The translations under genes were made by a program, and so were the position numbers. Below the pieces are notes generated by a model that saw nothing but the letters and a program-made list of their open reading frames with translations, was not told the origin of the DNA and ran no database searches. Below, piece after piece: positions 55,295-64,000 of a stretch of DNA of 64,000 nt; position 1 is the stretch's first letter; every line of letters starts with the position of its first letter. This DNA is from Marasmius tenuissimus. Its lineage: Eukaryota > Basidiomycota > Agaricomycetes > Agaricales > Marasmiaceae. The DNA lies in assembly GCA_029532415.1 (NCBI GenBank), contig JAQOTA010000015.1:1-64000 (forward strand). The letters are read 5' to 3'.

Positions 55295-58200
55295 GGTTCC
55301 GTTGGAAGGTAATGTCTGATACCACTCCGTGAAACTGCCATTCTCGCAACTTATGCTTGCCTTAGGCTATAGTTGCGTTTACGCGGAGCTGGACTGGATT
55401 TATTTTCGAGCTGTCACTTGTTTTAACCCTTGCGGAAGGTGCCCTGGTTACTAGTGTCGTGATATATGTAGATTTCCGGTATTCAATACACAATTTTTCT
55501 TCCGAATCCACGAGGTGCAACATAACATCTAAGAGTGTATAATACCCACAGCCGTGCCCTATAATATGCGCCATCTACGATATCCTTCACATCCTTGTCC
55601 ATGAAGAAAATCAATCAGCGTTCTTCTAAGACAATCGATCGATAAACTTGAACGACCCACCTCTTTTGTTATCCCATATACATGTAGACCGTGCTTGATT
55701 GGGATCCGTTACGAGCTCGGAGAGTGCTTTTCCAGAGCTGGTTGGTGACCAAGATATCGCAGCGACCGCACTCACAACAACATCTGGGGGCCGTACCCGT
55801 GCTTCTATCACAACTGGCAGAAACGAAACCTTGACAAAACACGGAACCCATATGAATGACATACAGCGTCTGATAGCTAACGAGCTCGGTCAGCGAGGCC
55901 ATGCCATGCCAATGGCGATGATGTAGAATCACTTCCGTAGCATATTCCTCATTAATAGCGAGCATCTCTTAGCTCCAGTGGAGGACACATCTATAAGACG
56001 TGGAGTTACTGGGAAAACTCGGTGACTCTGATAGTATAGCAGACGTACCCCGTCCAAATACTGTCATCCATATCCTTCCCTCCCGTTCAACGAGTTTTCG
56101 GTCGAGATTTACCCTCTCGAAGCAGCGAAACGTCCATTTTGAGTAGGTACCAAGCGTTGGAGATCCATACGTATAGTTACCGAAAATTCTTCGACGTGAC
56201 CGATCTCCGTTTTGATGGATTGCAAACGTTGACTAGAAGGGTTATTCGGTGGCGAGAAAAACAAGGTTGTTGTGTGTTCAGCGACATAGGAAAAGGCCCA
56301 AAAAATGGCGTTGAATCCTATGGGTACTGTTGTGGCTGCAGGATAGATTAGGGAAATTCTTCATGATACGACGACAAAAACAACGTACCTTCCAAGTTTC
56401 CTCTGTCTGCATAAGTCCCAATCTCCCATCATTTGTACCCATCCGTCGACTTGGCCACTTCAGTCGAGACCTTTGAGGTATACAGATCGACTGTAGATGG
56501 TAAAAAAGAGCCGTCAAAATTTGACGAACGGTGGAGTTTTGCCCAAACGAGGTCCATACCTAGCCTCTAGAACATTCCTTCGTTCCTGTAGACTTCGCTA
56601 GCGGCTTTGAGGCGTCATGAAGGGTGTCATTATCTGAGCAAAAACGAGTGAGAGACGGAGTGCCTCGATGTTCATGGCAGTTGTGGACAGAGTTTGGATG
56701 CGCGGCCCGGGGCTCTCACCATGATCTCAGACCCGACCTTCATGATCTCCCTACGGTTCTACCTCTAAAGCTCAACCTCATCTTATATCCAAAGATACTC
56801 ATTCTCGATTTTCTCTTTGCATCTCAATCTCCGAACTCGGACATGGCCTTACTTTCAAGATCCAGGGTGGCAGGCCGAGCCAGTTTGAAAATGGCTCTTT
56901 CCTCTGTGGTAAGATGCTGATAGTACTCATCTATTCGACTCAGCCTACTCAAAACCATCTGAGCAGCTTCCTCAACGAGTTTCTTGTGGTCCAGTCGACA
57001 CATGGGTATGCCCAGCAAACATGGATTAAACGAAGTTGAAGCCTCAAGCTCTCCAGACCCCGTCATAAGCTCACCTACATTGTCTCATGACCCCACAGAA
57101 AGCAAGGAGAGTTCACGAGCATTGTCTCCACCCACATTCCCATCCGGCTTGTCTGCGTTGATTTCTGTTCAGTTAGTGATTTTCTGGTGCTCCCGAGCCT
57201 GGCTCTCTAACCGAGGACCTCTCTCTTCAAGTTTCAAGATCTGGCACCCCACGTTCTCTCCCTAGACTGAAATATTCATGAGCAACGGAATGCTCGTACC
57301 CATACTCACGTGGAGCCACTCACGCATACCTAGTTGTCGCAGATAGGTGAAGGACGCTCGAAGGTTGTGGATCTGAGCACTCCTGGTCAATATAATGGAT
57401 TGCAGCCTACGGGGATGCGTTGTTGGTATGTATTCGGATTCTAGATACTCATGGTTCTTCTAGGTCGCGCTTATCCTCTTCGGTCTGCGACCGCCTGGGA
57501 CATACTTCTCGATGTCCGAGCCCCACAAGGATTTCTCGGCTTTCGTCGACTTGAGAGTCAATCACGATTCGTTCGGACGGAACAAATCGAGAGACATGCA
57601 ACGTTCAATTAGGTATGCGGTATGTGAATATACCCTCGACTGAACAATTTTGACGCACACGCAGTGTTCTTTAATGGGTAGGATGGGACCTAGAAAAATG
57701 GGAGAATGGATTATGACCAAGTCATAATGCTCATCCGAAGCGGTCGATATAGGTGCAGAGCTACTCCGACCGTTACGTTTCTTGCTGACCCAGGTCAGTA
57801 TTGATTCTACCAAGGGATTGAATCCACCGTAACCGATATTTTCTTGCGCCTTGGATCATCGGCTATCCAAGACTGACCTTCATCTCCTGCAGTGTTGTCC
57901 CGTCAATGACATTGGGGTTCCGTCAACGTCAAAAATATTGACGTGACTGTTAACACTATTGACGGAACGCTAGAAACTTGACGTTGACGGAATGACGCTA
58001 CACTGAGCGGGCCGTCAGCAATGTAGCTCCCGGCGGACCGCAAGCATTCACATCGAGTTTCACGACTGTGGGTCCTCATTCCACGACAAATCCACAGTCC
58101 CGAGATTGCTTCAGCCCTCTGTTAGTATTGATGATAGCTTAGCTGTCAAATCGTACCGCTCCAATAGAGTATATTACTCTATTTCGTGTACAAAATAGCT

Positions 58201-61200
58201 CGTAATTCCCGTGCTTACTATTTAACAATCCCAGTGGTATCTGGTAAGAACCTATGCTATGATCATCCAGGTGTAGCCACCGGTGACCCCAGTGGATGGT
58301 ATCTCTACAGTTCCGATCCCAGCAAGAAGAGTTTACAGCGCGAGAAAGCCTCTAAATAATGTTTGTTTTTTTCGTTCGTTATAGCTAGTCTTGGTCCCGT
58401 GCTGGTATATCCATTCAAGAACTCTTTGATTTCAGCATTGCATATTGGAGCAACTTGTATGCTGCTCGCAACAAGGACTCTCTGCAGGCCGAGATGGTGT
58501 TATACGAGCCATTGGGGGGTGAGAACAAAGGAGATTAGGAAGGTTCACTAGAGCTTGACAAAACAAATGAAGAAATCTTGCTTGCAAACTGACGTGCTCA
58601 ATGAGAATTGGCTCAGATATATTTTTAATATGTTGCATTTAATGCCTATGAACACTATCCGATCTACTTGCAAGTGTCGAGCAAAAAATCCAAATCGCTG
58701 CGGGGGTTGCTGCAGACGTGTCGCGTGATGGTGGGAACCGTCAACAGCATCAAGTCACTGCCGGTGTCATGGCGTCAACACCCGAAATGGCAAAGTCACT
58801 GCCGGTTTGACAATGTCAATGACTGTACCAACACTGATCTCCTGGATAGCTCAAATCAATTTTTGACGTTCAGCAAGGCCAGGGCTGACCTAGTTACCTC
58901 AGTATTCTGACCTCAATCTGACGTTCTCGGCGGTAACAATGCGAGCGGCTCCAATTTTTGACACTGGCTGTGCCGCCATCCGAGGTGAGTGCAGCCTTGC
59001 CTGTCTGTGAGCCCTCTGTATGTCTGATTGGACCACCTCCAGATCTTGAGTGAGAACAATAAAGCTCGCTGGCCTCTAGGTGCTGGTTCAACTGATGATG
59101 TCCGGGTACGACTGTGGTTTTGGGGTAAGGTTAGTTCTGGCAGTATCTGTTCAGATTTCGTCTGAATCTCAAAGTCAGAATCCACATATGCGCCCTAGCG
59201 TTCACATTTGCTTGGTATCAACAGGTATACCTTAGTCATGTGAAGGATGTGCTGGTCGCGGTACAGACAACTCAGGGGGACTCTGACTGTGAAGACCTCG
59301 ATGTGTGAAATCGACTTTGGGTTCAAATTACCTCTCTTGTTCCTTACCCACCGAGTCTCAGTTCGCAGTTGAACATACGTTCAGAAGCATCAACTCTGAA
59401 TAACAAATTGACATGCCCTACAATTAGCTCACACCTGGGCGTGAAATCATCCATACTGCTCAGTCTGTCTCGTAGCCAGTGCTGTCAAATGAACATATCG
59501 GTCATTATTCTGCTTGCTGGTATTCTCTTTTTTTACAGCTTTAACGAGAGTTGTATATGGCACAGCGACCTCGAGGTACTCTCTCTGACACTATCGGAGG
59601 CGACAAATCCTTCACTGCGTTGGGGAGGCTCAACATGTGGAGGGGATCATCAAAGTGAACCCCGCTACCGCAGGAGACAAGAAAGTGCCATATTCTTCCA
59701 GAGTTGCTCGCCTTCATTCACATACTCATTCTTCAGGAGCAGTCTTGGTCTGCCTTCCGAGGTAGTGAGGCTACTTGGCGCAGCTCCGGAGATAGAACAT
59801 CAAGGTTGTCTGTAAGCCTTGAAGCTTGAAGGCTTCCAGTGTTGTGGGGTGTTTGCGTTCGATGACCTATGTCGATCTAAGCGCCTTCACCGAATTTTTA
59901 CTTACCATGCAAGCCAGAGTGATTCGTGTACGGGCCTTGGAAACCTGGGATTCAGGGCTGAACAAGAGCCTGGGCGAACTTGAACCAGCCTCAAGTTGAC
60001 TGAGAAACAGCGAGATTGGACTCTCCAAGTTGGATTTGAGGGCCTGGAAATGAGACACAATGGTACCCTAGCTGTGATAGGCTGAGCGTGAGGTGCCGGG
60101 GATGTTTGGGTTGTAGTATGGCCAGTTGGTACTTTCAGAATTTTGAGCCTGCTAAGCCGACGCAGTTCAAATGAGATGAGGCAACGTAACCAGGCAGTTT
60201 CAAGCAGTCCTGCAAAATCTGTGTTGTGGAATCGTTGATAATGGTGGATTTCCGCTATCTGAAATACTGAAAGTGGTCTGTAGACTACAACAATCATTCG
60301 GATCGCACCGATGCTTTGTATGGGGCTTGTTTGAGTATTCATCGTTGGTTTATCCTATGACAAGGAGCTTTGGGTGCAGACGGTACTAAGAGATTAGAGA
60401 GCTGAGAACGATAATGGGGCTTTGGGACTGTTTGAACGTGATAATACGTTTGATTGTAACAGATGATAAAGAATCGACGAGGGTAGCACCTAATTCTTCA
60501 GATCAGCGCTGGTGCTCCAACCCTCTCGATAGGATTGAGTTCTTTGCCACTGTTTTCCAGCTCATTCTTCACGTAGAGCTAGCCGCATGTCTATTTTTTT
60601 TCTGGCAAACCATCTCCAAATTCCCATTGCAAGTGCCGTTCCCTGACTTGCCGCGAGTCCTGGGTGATCCCACAAGCGCCCGTTGAAGTTTTTGTCGGGA
60701 GCATCAAGGGGAATAATGTCGCTCTGAGGGTCCTCCGTGGCCTTGAACATTCATGACACAACGTTCTTCGGGAGTTGTGGATAGTCACATTCCATCCCTG
60801 TAAGACAAAACAAGGGTTGGTATCCTGTCAGGCATCGAGGCTCCTGGCTGATCGGGAACACACCATTGTGACATACCCAGATGAACTTTGAACTAAATTG
60901 AAACCGACTCAGGATATCGTGAGAGGAAATCAGGCGAGTGATAAGGGGAAGATTAAGTGATAGACAGAGTGTCCACAAAAAGATCACTATGAGTGGGTCC
61001 AGAGAAATGCGAGTTGCACTAATACAGAAAACAGCATGCTGATTGTGGAAGCTAGTGCCCATATGTGATCTTTTCTGTAGTTTTCTATCAGTCTTGATAT
61101 TAATAGATTGTCAGCCCTGGAAGGGCGTTCTGGCATTGCGTGGAAGTCCTATAAATGGGAATTGTGGGATTCGTGGCCCCGAAGCTGTGATATTGAGCAC

Positions 61201-62649
61201 ATTATCCAAGTAGATCCGGCTCAAGTTGAAGAACCTCAGTGAACTGATGGATTCTGAACGTATAAGCATCGCCCAGACTCTTGAACCCTCTCATGTCTGG
61301 ATTTGATTCGTTTTCGCAGTCCAAACGTGAATCCAACGTGACTTGTCTACATCCGTGAGTCTCGTAGCTCCATCAATATCAGCATTCTCTCTCACACGAG
61401 CCTTCTTGGCAACCCTGGGAATGCCTATCACAGTTAGAGTCGTGGGTGACGAAAGGCAAAAGGTACGAGAACATATTTTACTCTGACAAATGAACCCTAC
61501 AGTCTTATTGCTTATTTTGAGCGACCCAAAACCTAATTGCTTCACGAATGTCGCGGCTTTCGTGACCTCACTACTCTGCTTTCCAACGATAAGCCATAGT
61601 CAGTCGGGAGAAATGTGAAAGGTAGTACCTACTACAATTTTTGGGATATTTTCTTTCGGTCTGACGGTAGTAATAAGGAACTTTTTAGGATCTTGGACTC
61701 ATCTCCATCAAGAAAAATCCACCGGTGCCACATTTTGGAATGAAGATGGCTACTCAATTGACAATGAAAGGTGCTCGTAAGCCCAAAGTGACGAGTGAGA
61801 AAATTGTCCGACGGAAGGCTGACCTTTCTGGAGTTCTCTTTGCAGCGGAATCGGAATATCATCGAAGGGCTTGCGCCTGTATTTGAAATGATGGATACTG
61901 GCACTTGATTGTCTTCGCCGCTCGTGCTACAAGTCTCAGGAGCAACCGAGATCGACCAAATGAGAGGTACTTCAGTAGCACTATGCTCACCAGTCCCACT
62001 ACATGTATCCAACACCTTGAGCACCACTCGTCAACCGTTAGACCAGCCTTTCGGACAAAACTAGTTGAGGGTACACGGAGATCGAGTCTTCAAAGCTTCA
62101 ACCGAGCCTGTGGATGAAGATTGTACCCCGGACTGGGAGATAGAAACGCGAACTGATTGAATGTCTGTACTAGACTTACTCACCTCACCTCACTCAATCA
62201 GAACGACAGTTCTCGGTGCTTCTTGGTATCTGGATGGCGTCGGTGAACTTTCTAGACATTTGCAACGAGACAAAATGACGGAGAGTATAGTTCTTTGAAT
62301 TCATAATTCAAGGTCTCGAATTTGCTAAGAAGACTTAAAAATTGACTGAGGATAGACAGATGTAGGCCAAGAGTGACGAGATTGACTTACTGGAGACATA
62401 TCGAGCATCTCTGCCAGATGTCGAGTACATTTTAGAGGCAAGGTCTCGACGGTGTCCACGGTACTCGGTGTGAACTGTCAAATATTGAGTTGTGAGAAGC
62501 TTCATTGCCCAGTATCTCTTGTGAACAAGTCGACTGTAGTAGAACGACCGGGGTAGTCTAGAAACCGGTTTCAAAGACATGTTGGATGAGAAGTAACGAA
62601 CACTGACTTACCAAAGGCACCCGCTCGTTATAACATGTAGCCACTGCAA
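55295..62649. other. Gene-poor region, no gene supported
   Basis: About 7.3 kb with only short open frames on both strands. Several minus-strand stretches (for example 56824-57066 and 59902-60342) look protein-like in composition, but I could not place them in a family or link them by introns. They may be remnants of decayed genes. The region contains the hairpin at 57918-57992. Confidence 0.4.
57918..57992. repeat. Perfect 15-bp inverted repeat (TTCCGTCAACGTCAA)
   Basis: The 15 bp at 57918-57932 and the reverse complement at 57978-57992 are perfect, separated by 45 bp. Extra ATTGACG copies lie inside the loop and a CCCGTCAATGAC copy just upstream. GTCAAC-type words recur at 58740-58820. Whether it is a transposon remnant or a hairpin of another kind is unknown. 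Confidence 0.65.
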
Positions 62650-63143
62650 TAGAGCATATTTGTACATATTAATACGAAATTGTGGAAACGAAAACTAAGC
62701 GCCAACTGCTGTAAAATCGCTGCCATTCTACCTGTGAATTTCATGTACAAACCAAATGTGGAGCATGCGAAAATATACTCTATTTGATACTACACACTTC
62801 GAACTGTGTTGTTGCTGCAACAGAGAAGCAGAGCATGGCCATTGAACAACATAACAAAAATAACGTGCTTTTGGTTATGGTTATGGCTGAGGGCCTAGGT
62901 GTTAACTTCGACAAACTGAGGAAGGATATAGAAGTGGAAGAGGGCAAACATCCCCATCACTGCCGCCGCGACTGAGGATGACGTGCGTACACATAATTTC
63001 TTGGATACCCATTTATGTCGACTTTCGTGATTAGTTTTTGAGGTTTTACATCTAAATTTCAGGCAAATTTTGGGTGGGACCGTTCCCCACTTGAAATGGG
63101 TCCTGATCTACATTTTGGTATTAATATGTACAAATATGCTCTA
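62650..63143. mobile_element. MITE 3 (TA-flanked, 24-bp perfect terminal inverted repeats)
   Basis: The left repeat 62652-62675 (GAGCATATTTGTACATATTA...) and its exact reverse complement 63118-63141 are flanked by TA on both outer sides. The 440-bp interior has no meaningful coding frame. It belongs to the same broad TA-target class as MITE 1 and 2 but with different ends. Confidence 0.78.
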
Positions 63144-64000
63144 ATCCATCTGACCGAAATTCATCTTCGAATCGAGACCTTGAGGCAGTTTTAGACAAAA
63201 GAGATTGATGGATAAGGTGAAGGGTTACCCGGTCGCACTTCCGAATGTTCAAGCCTCGACGTAAATGCTAGAATAGTGACAGTTGAACCCCTCACAATGA
63301 AGGTTCGGTGTGCGTTACTTCCGAGGACCAGCCAACGTAGTATACGAGTCAAACAATAATCGCCAAGTCTAGATTACAAGAAGTGAGGAATCGGGAGAGT
63401 TTAAACTAAGTCTGACGCTTGAAAGACACGGTTTTCGATGCGGCGCGGACCAATTCAGGAGTCAAATGTTGCGTGCCAAATGCAAACGGCAGAGAGATAC
63501 TCGGTACAAAGCAACCTGGTCTATGAATGTTTCTTCAATAACCGGAAATCATAGCTCAGAGGGAGGAACACTGATCCTCGAGATTTATGCTGAACCTTAA
63601 ATGGTCGAATAGGTAACAGATTTGGGGCTTCTAGTAACAGTACGGGCAAACAGTCGTCAGTTAGTACGTTTGTAGGCAAAATCGAGGCAGACACAGCAGT
63701 AAGTCCTTCACAAGAGTTCATATGCCCGGAACCAACCCATGAGCTATCTATACCATTGATATGTCCCTGGGATCAACTGGTTCAAGGGCGTTTTCTCTGC
63801 TGAAAATCAAAACAGTCAGTCTAGGACCTGAAACCGCCAACTACTGAGAGCAAGACTCAACCTCACGAATGGCCCGGGGATAATACAAACTACCCACCAC
63901 TCAAGTCAAAACCCAGAAGCTGACTTGATACCTTGGAGTAGACAGTGGTGGATACCACAAACTAGTATCCCGGTTGCCGGTGGTGGTGGTTCAAGTGCAG
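63144..64000. other. Window end, no gene recognised
   Basis: About 860 bp with only short open frames. It ends in a GGTGGTGGTGG-like stretch near 63980. Nothing can be supported. Confidence 0.4.

Noticed and set aside
59902..61062. Possible DUF6535-like or other membrane protein on the minus strand
   Set aside because: Only a short hydrophobic stretch agrees with what I remember of the family; exons could not be joined.

Overview
The window looks like genomic DNA of a mushroom-forming basidiomycete (Agaricomycetes). Introns of about 48-75 bp interrupt nearly every host-type gene. The gene families seen are ones I know mainly from this group: KDZ (Kyakuja/Dileera/Zisupton) transposases, a TET/JBP-type dioxygenase, F-box/LRR proteins, a DUF6534-type membrane protein, an aryl-alcohol-dehydrogenase-type aldo-keto reductase and an agaricomycete-specific tandem family of unknown function. 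No bacterial features, rRNA, tRNA or CRISPR arrays were recognised. All family calls come from reading motifs and remembered family patterns; no search was run.

Layout. (1) About 1-14530: a KDZ-type DNA transposon (KDZ-1). Imperfect inverted ends and arrays of GTTAAAC-like motifs flank five multi-exon genes: cargo genes A1(-), A2(+), A3(-) and A4(+), and a 1222-aa CxC2-type KDZ transposase (+) with an intact frame and an Arg-Gly tail. (2) About 14530-25900: host-like and decayed genes, namely an F-box gene, F-box remnants, a TA-flanked MITE, a dead aldo-keto reductase and a DUF6534-type gene with C-terminal lesions. (3) 26002-28023: gene D1 of an uncharacterised agaricomycete family, with one frame break at a C8 run. 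(4) 29052-30807: a truncated subtilisin-like protease. (5) 31889-55294: gene D2, a paralogue of D1, wrecked by insertions. A second KDZ element (KDZ-2, 32818-53562, 8-bp target duplication GATTTGCT) sits inside one of its 52-bp introns. Inside KDZ-2's left terminal inverted repeat sits a complete Ty1/Copia retrotransposon (32868-42039, 518-bp LTRs, 5-bp target duplication ATCAC). KDZ-2 encodes a CxC1-type KDZ transposase (-), a TET/JBP-like 2-oxoglutarate/Fe(II) dioxygenase (+), a small coiled-coil gene (+), a protein with two RNase H1-N/viroplasmin-like modules (-) and a large acidic/basic accessory protein (+). (6) About 55300-64000: gene-poor sequence with a third TA-flanked MITE and a perfect hairpin.

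How it fits together. KDZ-1 and KDZ-2 carry different transposase subtypes but the same plan: a transposase plus several conserved accessory genes in mixed orientation. KDZ-1's transposase is open throughout. KDZ-2 looks inactivated: its genes carry four in-frame TGA codons, its two terminal repeats differ at about 10 sites (all transitions), and the Copia insertion splits one end. The order of events can be read directly: D1/D2 duplication, then KDZ-2 into a D2 intron, then Copia into KDZ-2. The nonsense changes in KDZ-2 and D2 are all TGA, as expected for C-to-T change at CGA codons. This is notable next to an encoded TET/JBP enzyme, whose family acts on 5-methylcytosine.
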